DNA of 64,000 nt from the NCBI GenBank assembly GCA_027605045.1, contig JAQFWX010000015.1, forward strand, positions 418,455 through 482,454, written 5' to 3'. The notes under the pieces are model-generated. The model worked only from the letters and a program-made list of their open reading frames with translations, did no database searches and was not told where the DNA came from. Every line of letters starts with the position of its first letter. The first letter of the stretch is position 1. A program made the translations under genes and the position numbers. The stretch comes from Phallus indusiatus (lineage: Eukaryota > Basidiomycota > Agaricomycetes > Phallales > Phallaceae). Below are positions 45,862 to 57,990 of this stretch, one piece after another.

Positions 45862-47624
45862 TTAGGGCTGGTTTCCGTCGTGGTCGCTGATAGCTCCAAG
45901 TTGAGCCTCGTCATCTATATTCATGTCTTCCGGAGTAGAAAGTTCCACAGTAATAGACTGGTGCACATATTGAAGGACACTTTTGATTTGCATGCTTGGT
46001 AGAGATATATCGCTCTCTCGGATTCGCTTTGAATTACGACAGCGAAGGTCTAATGTGAAATCGGCTACTACAATAACTTGAAAACTTGGGGGGTGGGGGG
46101 GTTTTATAGTCACGAATTTAAGTTGATGAAAAAAAAACCTCACACTTCTTGAAACAGAACCAGAATTTGCACGGTGTTGTAAAAGTAATTTATTAAATAC
46201 CTATCCATTGATGATTCAATGAATGCCGAGATAATTATGAATGGGGCATATCATGGAGTATGCTGCCGCCGAAGGTGAAAAGTGCTTACAGAATCTACGT
46301 CGTCGGCGATCTATATAGGTAACGGTGATCATAAACAAAATCAGCAACATCATTCGTTAAAAAAGTTACCTGTGATTCTACTGGTTCGGTGAAGATGATG
46401 ATGATGCTTGGGCAAAACATAAGATAGATCGATCTTGACACAAAGATTGGAGTGCCTACCAGCATATAGCTGGGAAAATTACTCGCTAATCATTCCCCAA
46501 AAGACAAATGAAAATCTTACTTTGTACCAAGAATAGGTAAATAAGACCATTATAACACCGAAGTCCAGTTTCTCGCCTCAGTTTCCACGTCTTCCAAATG
46601 CTCCACATACAAATGCTCAGCACAAGAAAATTAGAAAAAGCGGTGAACGCATTCGTAATCCAAGAGAGAACAATCTCTTCATCTGAGTATATTCAAGAAA
46701 ATGAATGAAAATTCAATAAACATAGGACGTAGTACGGGTAATACTGAATATTAGAGTGTCAATACATTTAAGAAGCAATTTGAAAGATGATGATTTATTT
46801 CATCAGTATCGAACCTTGTCTCACATCCAGAGTATTTAGTGGTTACTGCGAAAAGAATCAGGATAAGTTTATCATTGTGAAAATAACTTCTCAACGAATT
46901 TCTTACTGAATAAATTCAAAGACGAAGCCGCAAAATAACTAAGAAGCAAAATTGCTATTAGTATTCGGCCGCCTTGACAAAGGGCATATGCCCGAGCGAC
47001 CAATAAGCCTGAAATAATTCAATTCCCTTTGATTAGAACTTGATGAGCACGTAGAAACCTTGAACACTAATATATGACAAAGTGCCCATAACGTTTCTGA
47101 CATTAATGAGCGTATCACATGTGCTTTGATCGTTCTTGAATAAGTTTCATAGAATTTATCAAAAACCAGGCGATCTCACCTAACGGACTAAGATTGGGAA
47201 ATTAACATGATGACACCTTTTGAGACGGCATTACTATTAGGACTTGACTTACTGAGAATGATCCGATGTTAATGTAGAAAATGAGAACTTGCTCGATAAA
47301 GAGGGGATAGATTGCAAAGATATAGAGCGGCAATACCAATGATTCCAGTTTGACCATATAGCTTTTATCTCGCGTGAAAAATTGAGCAGAGTGCTGTAGA
47401 AAATAAGCGCTAGTATATTCAAAGTTTTGTCAGAGTCGCCTTCTCCATATCAAGGTTCGGAAATTACTTGCTTAGAGAACTGAGCAATGACCAGTCATAA
47501 ACGTGGCTGATAATTTTGAAGTGAACGATGTAAATAATAAGCAAAAAGAACGATATACATACAAAAGATAGTCTTGTTGAATAGTGAAACTGCTGCTCAT
47601 GTTGGTGTTCGTACTGTTGTTCAT
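45862..47624 (-). pseudogene. Seven-helix DUF6533-type gene, copy B, probably frameshifted
   Basis: Starts MNNSTNTNMSSSFTIQQDYL. The helix-1 exon reads STLLNFSREIKAIWSNWN, then leaves frame: LVLPLYIFAIYPLFIEQVLI continues one base out of register. Compared with copy A over the same stretch, B is 7 nt shorter just after the W-S-x-W codons (near 47,340). The 8-nt micro-exon is still recognisable (47,180-47,187, TCCGTTAG). The C-terminal exon (IVVADFTLDLRCRNSKRIRE) is still open. The following exon (about 47,065-47,110) also fits the phase poorly. I read this as a recently inactivated copy. A non-standard intron that restores the frame is the alternative. Confidence 0.6.
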
Positions 47625-48626
47625 CTTCGAGCTATCAAACTTGACTTTGGCGGTCTGAAAAATTGTAAAGTGTTGCTAGTTTTTATATTGTTAAAGTGCA
47701 ATCACCATCAGTCATTTGACGGATTGTCATTAAAAGAACCCCAACGTCGGAGAGATGATTATCCATTCACTCTTTTTGAAATGAAGTTAAATGAATACAT
47801 GCTAGGGTCATCACCGTTAGATCTCAGTTACGCTCTAACGACAACGATCCACTTGTGACGGGCTTCTTTTAAGTTTAGCTTGCTTGCGAGCATGCTATTT
47901 ACCTTGTTCTTCGTTGGTAGATAGAGGTGAAGAGGAAAAACTAAACAAGATATAATTAAGAATGCGAGAGTGAAGTGTCAAGAAAAAACCCTTAAATGGT
48001 GGTACTGTAATACGTTGGCTCTTTCGTCACGCCGACCCGGAGCTTCCTTTGAAACATTTAAGCTCGAGCCATTATCGCACTTCGGGGCGGTGTTTGAGTG
48101 GCAGGTGTGTGAGATGTTGACTCTGAAGGAATTTTATCCACCTGAAGCTCCAGTGCCATGATGATGAGCGCCAGCTTAATAGACAGAACGTTAAGGGACA
48201 ACACAAAGAGAATGAATGTATATTGTCGGTGAAACTGAAATAGAATACTGTCGACGAACACCAGCCTAGTGAACTGCGATAGTCCAGTTGAGCTACTAAT
48301 CCCAGACTGAAAAAAAAGCTGAGATCAAACAGGCTTGGAGCAACAAACTTCATCCAGATACATCAAATTGTTGATATGATTATCTGAATTCATGGCATGT
48401 GTCTCGTCTTTTCCGACTCCGTGCTATCTTCGCAAGCCTGTCAAGATGATATGGCCGCTACTCCGTAGCTGAGAAACGAGCTTCAGCGCACATGCTATGC
48501 CTAAAACATGGTTCGCGTCAACATTCATTTTGGTCCTGCTTGTGATGATCAGGTTCTGGCGTACAGCATGTAATACGTGGCGTCATTCTCGAGCAATGTG
48601 GTTCTGTTGTTGGACACTAGTGAGTA
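47625..48626. other. Intergenic upstream of copy B
   Basis: No supported gene. A minus-strand stretch at about 48,058-48,260 encodes a hydrophobic segment (YTFILFVLSLNVLSIKLALI) followed by a polar tail. It could be the C-terminal remnant of another membrane protein, but I cannot connect it to an upstream exon. Confidence 0.35.
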
Positions 48627-49190
48627 GAGAAGGAGAATCTTACCGTAATTGAGAAGAGATACGGATGTGTTGAGAATTTGACTGAGACGACAGACATCAA
48701 TAATGGTAATGGAGGTGACGCGATGTCGATGGAGAAGGAGAGAAGACGCGGGGCGTGAGACACGCTCGTTTGTACGTTATACTTGACTGATTGGTTTGAA
48801 AATTGAGTGGATTTTTGTGTATTTGAGCGCCGTTTGAATTTGTGTTGTGTTCCGTGAACTTGGCTCGGTAAACTTTCTTCTTGTTAGTTGGTCCCGCCCA
48901 CAGTCACGTCAAGCGCAAATTCCAACGAAAAGTCAAAAAAACACTCAACTCGTGATGACGTTGCATCATCTGAACCAGATTTGCGTTCATCCTCGGATTT
49001 TAACACTTTCGGGTGCACGGAAAAGATAGCTTGCAATGGTATGTAGATGTAGCTGAACATTGGGCTCGATGAGCGCGAGTCCGTGACGTTCTAAGTGTCT
49101 TGTTTCTCCTACTTATCCACGCCGTACAATCCTTTCTCTTTTGAAGAATCGGTATACTGATAAAGCAGCGTCTTAATAACACAACAACTG
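48627..49190 (+). pseudogene. Fragment of the peptide transporter tail plus its 3' flank
   Basis: 48,627-48,762 resembles the last transporter exon (GAATCTTACCGTAATTGAGA.. GGTGACGCGATGTCGATGGAGAAGGAG). The GAGCGCCGTTTGAATT spacer and part of the flank repeat follow. It is shorter than the other copies and non-coding as a transporter. Confidence 0.65.
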
Positions 49191-49301
49191 TACTTCAATA
49201 TACAAACTCAATACACCAACATTTTCAGTAATAATACAGGTAAACGAATACGTTCCGATCGATCACTGCACTAGACCAAGCATCATGACTTAAGATTCCT
49301 T

Positions 49302-51019
49302 TTACGGCTCGTTACCATCATAGTCACTAACGCCCTGAACGTCATCATCTGGATTTATATCTTCTGGAGTGGAAAGTTCTACTGTAATAGATTGGTGCAC
49401 GAATTGAAGGACACTTTTGATATCCAGATTCGGTAAAGATATATCGCTCTCTCGAATTCGCTTGGAATTACGACAGCGAAGGTCCAATGTGAAGTCAGCC
49501 ACTATGATGGCCTGCAGGCTTAGGCCAAAATTTAGAAGGACGGTTAACAATTTATACTGATAGAGTGGCTCTCACGTTGATAGGTAGACATTTGAGATGT
49601 CCAGGTATAAGCCAAGAATGTCGATCTAATCAGTCCAGCGTGGGATGGGTAACTATGTAACACGAGAGTCGAAGTACTTACAAAATCAGCGGGAATGTTT
49701 AAGTTCACACTAAGCTGGATGATGGCAATTTGAGAGATCATATTAAACTCATTAGTTGATGAAAGCTTACCTGTAAATCTACTGTTGTAACTAAAACAGA
49801 GAGTGTGCTTGGGAACACCATGACAAGTTGATCTTGGCACGAAAATCAAGTGCTCACCTGCATATAGCTGAGAGAAATTATTAAGTAGTTTTCAAAAATG
49901 TCGGAGAAGTAAATTAGCTTTACTTTGCATGAAGAATACGAAGATCAAGCCATTGTACGATCGGAGTCCAGTTTCGCGTCTCAGTTTCCACATTTTCCAA
50001 ATCTTCCGCACACAAATGCTTAACACAAGAACATTTGTGGCGGCGATAAAAACATCTTGAAGCCACAGGAGGATAACTGGGTCGCTTAAGAATTTAAAGA
50101 ATAAGGAAATCGAAAATTCCATACGGTCTGTGCTAGAGATTCAAAATTGAGTTGACTTTGTAAGTAAGCCTGGAGATATAATAATTTACTGGCTAAACCC
50201 GAATTGGCATCCCGGAAGTAAGATGGCCCCTAGCATAATAGGATAAGATGTATGTCCTCACGTAATGACCTGATGTTTTTCACCGATTACATCTATGAAC
50301 AAAACCGAAAAGAAGCCAAAAAACAAGGCCGTGGTCAGGATTCGGCCACCTTGACACAAGGAATATGCTCGAGAGATCAATAGACCTGAAACGATCATCA
50401 AATGTTCTAAAGCTGGATGAAAAGACAAAAACCTTGTGCGCCAATGTACCACAAAGTAGACATTGCATTTGAAGCATTGGCGAGCCGAGAACAGGTCCTA
50501 TGATTGGGGATTCAAGTTTGAGGGAACACTAAGAGCCAAATATCTCACCCAATCGACTGAGGAAACTTGAAAAATTGGTAATTGACATAATGAAATTTTA
50601 GTTTTTTAAGGCAAACCCCAACTTACTACTGGTGAGAGGTTGATATAGATAACAAATACCTGCTGAATCAAGAGGGGATATTTTGTGAAAAAATAGAGCA
50701 GCACGGGCAGGCTTATTGACTTCCAACTAGACCACATGGTTTTTATTTCACGTGGAAGGTTCAACAATATGTTATAAAAAAGGAGTACTGTTCCAGCATT
50801 CGAGTGTTATCATTGAGTCTGCCGAGTCGGTTACCGAATCAATGTAAGTCACTTACCTGAAGCACCGACTGAGGCGTAATTAGAATTCAGGCTGGTATTT
50901 TGAGATGAGTATGGGTTCTATACTGTGCATGAACAATACGTGTACTTACGAAATGAAATCAACTTGGATCATGGCATTCAGCTCAGCCATGGTGATATTT
51001 GAAGTGTTCATCTTCTCGA
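49302..51019 (-). CDS. Seven-helix DUF6533-type membrane protein, copy C
   Basis: The ATG near 51,019 opens MNTSNITMAELNAMIQVDFI, nearly the same as copy A. Joined exons read SLNSNYASVGAS-VLLFYNILLNLPREIKTMWS, then SWKSISLPVLLYFFTKYPLL. The 8-nt micro-exon at 50,549-50,556 (TCGATTGG) leads into TCSRLANASNAMSTLWYIGA, followed by VLEHLMIVSGLLISRAYSLC. Later parts: AATNVLVLSICVRKIWKMWK, LRRETGLRSYNG and RSTCHGVPKHTLCFSYNS. The C-terminus is ADFTLDLRCRNSKRIRES followed by an acidic tail. Identity to A extends through introns, so the duplication is recent. All exons I read are open. Product: predicted plasma-membrane seven-helix protein, ligand unknown. Confidence 0.7.
50549..50556 (-). other. 8-nt micro-exon of copy C
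   Basis: TCGATTGG between TTTCCTCAG and GTGAGA. Same position and phase as in copies A, B, D and E. Confidence 0.7.
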
Positions 51020-52100
51020 GTATGGGCCAGAAGTCTGGAACCTGAAATAATGGCCCCATGACTTGAGTCTTTGAATAGTGCTTAAGAGAAATGATCTGCC
51101 GAGCCTGAGCCTCATTGGGTGATGCGTTAGTGCACCCTCAAAGTACGGCTTCGAAGAGGTGAGGTATGAGCGTATTAAAAGAACAATTAATCGATGAGCA
51201 CCATGATTATTCTGATTGAGAGGTAAGGTGCATGAATATGGCACGCTGCTGATAACCGTTAAATCTCAGGGGCCCGGTGGGATCAACTGAGTTGCTTTCA
51301 GCTTCCTGGAGAGGTTTTCCCCTTGAGATTTCGTATTACTCGTGTCCTGGCTATCTATTTGAGAATATTTTGAGAAAATATGCAGCTTGATGGAGGAACG
51401 TTTGAAATGTCGTATCTGAAAAAGGCACCGCCCCTTCCCGATTAACTCAAATAGTATATCTTATTCATACAACAATGATTATTGAGACTATAGTGATTCA
51501 ACTATCATAGACCGAATATAATTATAAACATATTCTCATTTTCTGTATAAAAAATAAATAATACTTCCAACCTTGCATACAACAACTGATTCAAATCAAC
51601 TCATAGCAATAAATTTCAAAACAGACACATCAGGCAACGCATCTTTCTGTGCTATAATTACTCACTGCTCACCTGTCAAGGTGATATTTTGGGTGTCATA
51701 TATATCAAAGATCAGTTTATAAATACCTGCCTTTGTTTCTTTATCTCCGCTTTTAATCGCTTCGCTATTACATCAACAAACCACCCTCTGGCAGGATGAT
51801 GCTCGCAACTGAGTTGAGCGTATTGGTAAGACCATGAGACGTTTACCGGATATGACGATATCACTCTGGAAACCTACTCTTCCAAATAGCGTTCCCAGAT
51901 TGCGACTCTTCGGCATTGCAAACTCAACTACGAGGTTTTTATTCGGCATTATCATATTATCCTCTTCTTTCCCAGGTATCATTTTCTATTTTGTTCAAGT
52001 ACTGAACTGATAATGAACTGTTAAGGCTGATTGACTTCGATGGAAGATACGGTGCCTCCAGCTTTGATGTGATCCCATTGTAATCGCTCCAAGTTCTATC
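51020..52100. repeat. Upstream region of copy C, duplicate of 43,846-44,904
   Basis: Long similarity to the upstream region of copy A, with small indels. Contains no gene. Confidence 0.7.
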
Positions 52101-52620
52101 TGGATGAAAATGAGAAAATTTTGACTGAAAATAGTAATGGCTGAGATGATATCTCGCCGGCGGAAAAGGAAAAACATATACTTTTCACCGGATATTTTTC
52201 GGTGTTGTTCGAGCACCATTTGAATTTGTTCCGTGAACTTGGTTCTCGGGTAAGCTTTCCTCGTCTCTTTACGTAGCACCGTCGTTGGGTTGGGTGACCC
52301 AACTTGTCGGAGTTGAGTGAGGGTTCAATTTGGAGCAATCAGCATGTGTCTTTCTCCTTTTTTTTCGTCAATGATGTCCATGTATCTTTGACTCTTCCAA
52401 CTTCGTTTCTTCGGCTATTGTTCATACACGTAGAGTGCGACGACCGATATACGTCACCGCTCCGGGAAAAACTGTTCCTTTATCATTTTTTGAAACTTCT
52501 GCTCACCGATTGTTTGTTTTCGTGACTAGTGATCGTAGGTATATACATAAAGTGACTCAAAAACAACAGCGCACCCACCAAGACGACGATCGGAGGAAGT
52601 GTTATGTCGGTCATTAATTT
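52101..52620 (+). pseudogene. Fragment of the peptide transporter tail plus its 3' flank
   Basis: 52,101-52,175 resembles the transporter tail exon (TGAGAAAATTTTGACTGAAA.. CGGCGGAAAAGGA) but carries an in-frame stop. The flank repeat follows to about 52,620. This is the counterpart of the fragment at 44,905 beside copy A. Confidence 0.6.
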
Positions 52621-52984
52621 ATTCCTCTCCTACGCATTGAACAGCAAAACATGACTGTACTATTCTCGGAGTTCACAAATGGTTCTTAATATGCTCTCGA
52701 TTTTCTCGGATCTCGAATCTATAGACAACCTTTGGTCTAGACGGGGAAGTCACCGTAATCGAAAGCTTTTACGAAAGAATATTCGTTTTACGCGGGCCCC
52801 GAGCTTTTGTTAGACTGGAGTCTTTCGCAATCTATTATAGGCCGCGATTTTTTTTTGTTCGGTTAGTATGAGTGCTTGCAGAAGATTTAGTGTTCTCAAA
52901 ATTACTGTCTTTTACATAGTTACATGGTGACTTCTCTATATATAACAATTAGCTTAACCACGTGTAGAGAGTGTTGTCAATGTG
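52621..52984. other. Intergenic 3' of copy D
   Basis: AT-rich spacer. I see no gene or repeat shared with the rest of the array. Confidence 0.45.
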
Positions 52985-54705
52985 CTAGACACAATTTCCA
53001 TCGTGGTCACTACTTCCGTTTTCTGAATTTATGCTCTCTGGAGTGGCAAGCTCTACGAGAAACGACTGTTGTACATGCTGAATAACACTTTGAAGTTGAA
53101 AACTTGGTAAAGATATATGACTCGTTTGGATTCGCTTGGAGTTGGAACAACGAAGATCTAATGTGAAGTCGGCTACTAGGATAGCTTGAAGGCTTGGATT
53201 GAGGTCAAAAATACACAATAATGACGGGGTCAAATTGATGGAGAGATCTCACTTTGTTTGAAGAAGAGATATGGTTTGCATCAAGGTGTAGAGGAAGTTG
53301 ATCTGATTGGTTTGGCGTGAGGATTAGTGAGATTGATGGGTGCATTGCTCGTATGTAATATACTAAAACGAGTGAAAATACTTACGTCCGGAGAGAGGGA
53401 CATATTATCAGCAGCCTAGATGATGACGATTACATAAAACAAGATTGATGTATTCACCAAGTTGAAGAAGTTACCTGTGACGCCATCGACGTAACGAAAG
53501 CAGAAAGCGTGCTTTGGGCGATCACGATAATTGACGATCAGCACGAACCATGGATGTGCTCACCAGAATATAGCTAGAGAAAAAATCACTTCCTTCGTTT
53601 TTCTCCGGAGAAGAGACAAAGTCCTCACTTTGCATAAGGAACAGAAGAATGAACCCGTTACAGCACTGGAGTCCAGTTTCACGTCTCAGCTTCCATGTTT
53701 TCCACATTTTCCGTACGCAGATGATCAACACAAGAATATTCGTGGAAATGGTGATAATATTGATGGTCCAATAGAGGGAAATTACTGCATCATGATCTGT
53801 AGCGGTGTGATTTTAAGCTAGCGTAAGTCGAACATTGAGACTACATACAGCTTCTGCTAAGACTTTGAGGCAGCTGATTTGAAAATAAATGTCGGTAATT
53901 ATCAATTAAACTCGGACCTTATTTTGCATCCATGAACGACTACTTGATCTATTAGCAATAAGGTATCCATCACCACCATGAAATAATGTCTGTTTTTTTC
54001 TCTTACCGACCACGTTTAAGAATAAAACCGAGAAAAAGCCAAAAATTAAGATCATAGTTAATATTCGGTCGCCCTGACACAAGGAATATGCTCTAGCGAC
54101 TAATAAGCCTAAAAGAACCACTCAATGTCCTAAAACTTTAGTTGATAAATAGACAAAAACCTTGAACACCAATGTACGACAAAATGTTCATTGCATTCCC
54201 AACATAGAAAAATGGACAATTTCTTCAATGCCCACGTTTTAAATCAGCCTGAGGTTTTATGAAATCTAGAAACCAGATGATTCTCACGTCTCCGGCTTTG
54301 AAAAGGAGTCAACATTTGAGATCTTGAGCAACATCACTCTTAGGCTCACTTACATCTCCCGTATCAATATAGGAAAAAAGTACTAGTTCAATAAGTAGCG
54401 GATATCTTGCAAGAATATAAAGCAGCGCGGGAAGGCTAGTTGATTTCCATGACCATATGGCTTCTATTTCGCGACTAAAATTAAGCAATGCACTGTAAAG
54501 GAGCAGTGCTAAAGCTTTGTCGTAAAGTCGTAGTAATGGACGCTGTTGAGTGGCTTACTTGAAGAACTAATCAGCGCGAAACAATAAACCTGACTGATAT
54601 TCTAAGCTGAATCTGTATTCCTTGAAGATTGAGGCATGAAAAAGTAAGGGATGCATACATATAATATTCTCGTTGGATCATGTACTGGGAGCTCAAGTCA
54701 GTCAT
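52985..54705 (-). CDS. Seven-helix DUF6533-type membrane protein, copy D
   Basis: Starts MTDLSSQYMIQREYY, more diverged from A and C. The helix-1 exon reads LLLYSALLNFSREIEAIWSW, then KSTSLPALLYILARYPLLIE. The 8-nt micro-exon at 54,288-54,295 (CCGGAGAC) gives P-E-T with the next exon (NCPFFYVGNAMNILSYIGVQ) and keeps phase. Later parts include LLVARAYSLCQGDRILTMIL and an exon with ILVLIICVRKMWKTWKLRRE. The C-terminus is ADFTLDLRCSNSKRIQTS, shorter and ending SDHDGNCV. The exons I read are open. The upstream region is unlike that of A and C, so it is an older copy. Confidence 0.65.
54288..54295 (-). other. 8-nt micro-exon of copy D
   Basis: CCGGAGAC between TTTTCAAAG and GTGAGA. The sequence has diverged from TCGATTRG, but length, position and phase are kept. 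Confidence 0.65.
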
Positions 54706-55301
54706 GATGGTTTTTGTGTTAGTCTGAAAATTCAAAACAAGACTTTATATGCATAATTTTTGTGCAAGATGATCTCAGTGGATCATAAAACGCGATCATT
54801 TTGTTGCTGTACTACTCATCTGAGTCAAAGGCCGGTTTGAGAGAGATGTGGTGGTATTTTGAAGGGAAGGCCTCACTCTAAGATTAATGGCTCAATCAAA
54901 TATTACCATGTGGTTTCTAACTAATATGATGATATTTTGTCTTGTAGTAGTGTTGAATACATACACTTCATCACTGTTATCGATAAGTCCCATACCATCA
55001 TGGTGTCAGTTGCAACATGTCAATAATCCATCAGCGACGCGCCGCGGACCTCTCTCAACTCCACTCGCGAGCGTGCAAGTTCGAATTGTGGGCCATTCAT
55101 CTCGGAATAATTTAGGTACGCGTGGACCGATATAACTCCAACTGTCAATTGTCGGAGAAATATAAATATTATACAGCCTGAGTTAGTAAATATATAATAT
55201 AAGAGGCGTAAGAAAGAATGATACTAACCTGTTGTGAACTGCGTTAAACCTCGATGATGGTGAGCACGGCGGTCTCGAGTGCGAGGTTGATTGATATTAT
55301 A

Positions 55302-55434
55302 GCCCAGAGTGGAAGCTTCACTCGTGCCACGGCTTCTCCCCCCTGGCACCCGTGATAGTGCTACGTGTGCGCCGCGGGAAGGTTAGCCTGGTAGAATACA
55401 GGGTTGATACCCAACTAATGAATACTTTTCAATA
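55302..55434. repeat. Breakpoint repeat, copy 1
   Basis: About 130 bp beginning GCCCAGAGTGGAAGCTTCAC and ending AATACTTTTCAATA, more than 90% identical by eye to 61,667-61,795. Differences are four single-base changes and a four-base indel. GC-rich in the middle, with no reading frame of note. Confidence 0.85.
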
Positions 55435-56522
55435 GTTTAACCCATGACTTCAAATTGTAGTATATCGTTATAAATGCATCGCAAACTTCAAACGCATGTG
55501 CTGACGAATCGAGTGTAATGTTGATTGCGGCTTGACATTTAGAAATCCCAACGCGGAGATTTGAATGTATCAATAGGTAGTAAACCGATCAAATACAATC
55601 CCTATTGAAAACCAAGGGCCATTGGCAATCAGCAAACGATTCAGAAGCGAGGACAGCATCGGCCCATTGAAGTAGCGCGACCGCTAATCAGATTTTAATA
55701 TTGAGGAACTAAGTGATGCGAAATCGTAAACCTGACTGAGATTGAAGGTCTGATACTGAGCACAAAAAACAAATGGACACATACTAAAAGACGGCCTCCG
55801 GTGCGCGTCGCTGTCAAGTCTCAGTCCCATGGGAAAGCAAAATGAAAGTACAAAAACTTGCTAACGGTGAACCAAAGCTGCACTGAGGAATGTTAGGTGT
55901 TTCAACTTCGTTTTGAGCCCGAATCTGCCCAATGGCTTTATATACAGCCAAGTGAATCTGCCGGCATCGTGAAACATCCTATGGTGAAACGACATCAGAG
56001 GCAAATAGCAAGGAGCATGAACATGGTTTCCTATACTAAATGAAAAATTCGCTGAAAGAAATGCAGTGTGATACACACTCACCTAATAACATCCAATTTT
56101 TTCTCTCGTTTGTTATGACGCCGTCAAACAACGTTGAACCTCCGAAGAGCCAAGAAACCCACAAGCGTACATATGTATGTCACGCATGTTACACGTGCAC
56201 TCTCTTGGCCCAAACCGCGCAATTGAGTCTCGGGACTAGAGCGAGTCAGCTAACGCTGCATACGCATGATTGGGACCTATGACTTGATCTGAGAATGAGT
56301 CAATATTTGTGGTTTGTCGTATGTCTTGTCCATACTCATTACTTTTATTTGAATTCTAAATGCTTCAAGCCTCGGGACTGACCATCATGTTACATGTCGT
56401 AAATTCGTGAATGAGAGAGAGTGCAGACAGACACCGACCGGTACATCCTCATTTTCACTGGCAGTGTACAGACGAAATCTTTCGCAAGCAGCCGAGATCT
56501 TGCTATTTCTTTCGTACGTTGC

Positions 56523-56557
56523 CCGCTGCCTATGATGACCGTCATCATAGGCAGCGG
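56523..56557. repeat. Perfect short hairpin
   Basis: Arms CCGCTGCCTATGATGA and TCATCATAGGCAGCGG (16 bp, no mismatch) flank the 3-nt loop CCG. Confidence 0.9.
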
Positions 56558-56985
56558 CTTAGGGAACAATCTAGCAGCACCCCGGTACTAATGAACTCGA
56601 AAGATGCCACATACTAGCACATTATTTCATTCGTGGAATTACACGCGCCACTGAATTTCTTTAGCAAAAGTGGCTCAGATCTGTGATATGACATAGAGTG
56701 ACTTTTAGTCTCTTTTAGTCCGGTGTTCTTTAGGATCAGGCGCTAAGCACTCTACATTCAGAAATCGACTCTTTCGTCATCCGAGCGCAAATCGCAGAGG
56801 AACCAGTTTCTTTATCCCAATTTCGTCTGTGTTGAAGATCGGTGTTCAACCCATCGGGACATGTTCACCATAGCTATCTTGTACTTTGGTCCTCACTCTC
56901 GAACAATTGGAGTTTACGATGCCCGAACCGCCCCCTGTGGCAGAATCATGATTGGATCTTGAATTGGTTTCCCTGGCATTCACTT

Positions 56986-57990
56986 AACCGGCGTACGTGT
57001 TGATCGCCATCAGTGAGATCTTCGCGTCTATCACTGGGTGAGTTTGCGTGCTGCCTCATTGAGATGTGGCGCTGAAGGTTTTGAAGTAGACTTGAGTATG
57101 CATATAATAAAGCACCGAAGATAATGAAATCGCTCGTTATGGCGTGCTTTTTATTCACAACAGCCATCGGGAACGTACTAACGCATGCCTTTTGTTTGCA
57201 TCTCTTGCCCCTCTACTAATCTTTTTATACTTATTTCCAGGCTCTCAATGGAGAAAGAGCGGGTGTATTGAAGATACTGTGTACGTTATTTCCGATTGGT
57301 TGTAAAATTGAGTAGTATGTTTTTTTTTGGTGTGATATGCGAAAGCTTATTTGAGCACCGTGTGAATTTGTTCCGCGAATTTGGCGGTATAGACTTTGCC
57401 TCGGCATCGTCGTCAACGTTGGATTTGGTGATGCGAATGGTTGAGCTGGGTGAGCATCATACCGAATTCAATGTCTCTTCCTTTTTTTATTTTTCTTTTA
57501 TCAATGATGTCTCTCTTTTCTTTTCACCTGAGTTGCAATGTTTATGCACGCCTTGGAGGAAAATGCCAGTGTAAATTTTTCGGATCGGAAATGAACAGGA
57601 TGTGCGACCGATCAGCATTATCGTCCATTAAAACAGGTGTGCTCCGTTGCTGTGATTTCAACTTCTCTCTTTCCGATCACCACAGTAGAAAGGGTACACA
57701 CATGAGGATTTTCTTGTCACCTCGTGCTCTGGGTTTACGTATGTCAGGCTGGAAATCAGGCTGGAAATTGCCCAGGCTGCCTCAGTCTTGACGATTGTTT
57801 GATTTTTCGTTTTCAGTTTATACGAATGTTCGGATGCGCACACAGAAAAGACAGTGGTCAAACACTTGACTCGGCAAGTGACACGAGATCGTGTCATTCT
57901 GCAGTGTCTGGTCTCCCTATCAACGCCATCCTATCCTTTCTCTTTCTAGGAGTTGTGTATACACAATCAATACTATAACTAGAGTGAGTG
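56986..57990 (+). pseudogene. Larger fragment of the peptide transporter plus its 3' flank
   Basis: Matches the transporter from PAYVLIAISEIFASIT through its intron and LEYAYNKAPK..MKSLVMACFLFTTAIGN to the start of the next exon (GCTCTCAATG). An internal deletion fuses that directly to the tail (GAGAAAGAGCGGGTGT). About 57,285-57,990 is the flank repeat. The upstream two-thirds of the gene is missing, so it cannot be a working transporter. Confidence 0.75.

Larger units (their letters stand above)
54706..56985. other. Intergenic between copy D and the next transporter fragment
   Basis: No supported gene. It holds a repeat at 55,302-55,434 that recurs at 61,667-61,795, and a perfect 16-bp-arm hairpin at 56,523-56,557. 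A plus frame at 54,887-55,135 starts hydrophobic (ITMWFLTNMMIFCLVVVLNT) but continues as low-quality sequence, and I do not support it as a gene. Confidence 0.45.

Noticed and set aside
48058..48353. Hydrophobic minus-strand frame
   Set aside because: It has a helix-like segment but no connection to upstream exons. Mentioned only as a possible remnant.
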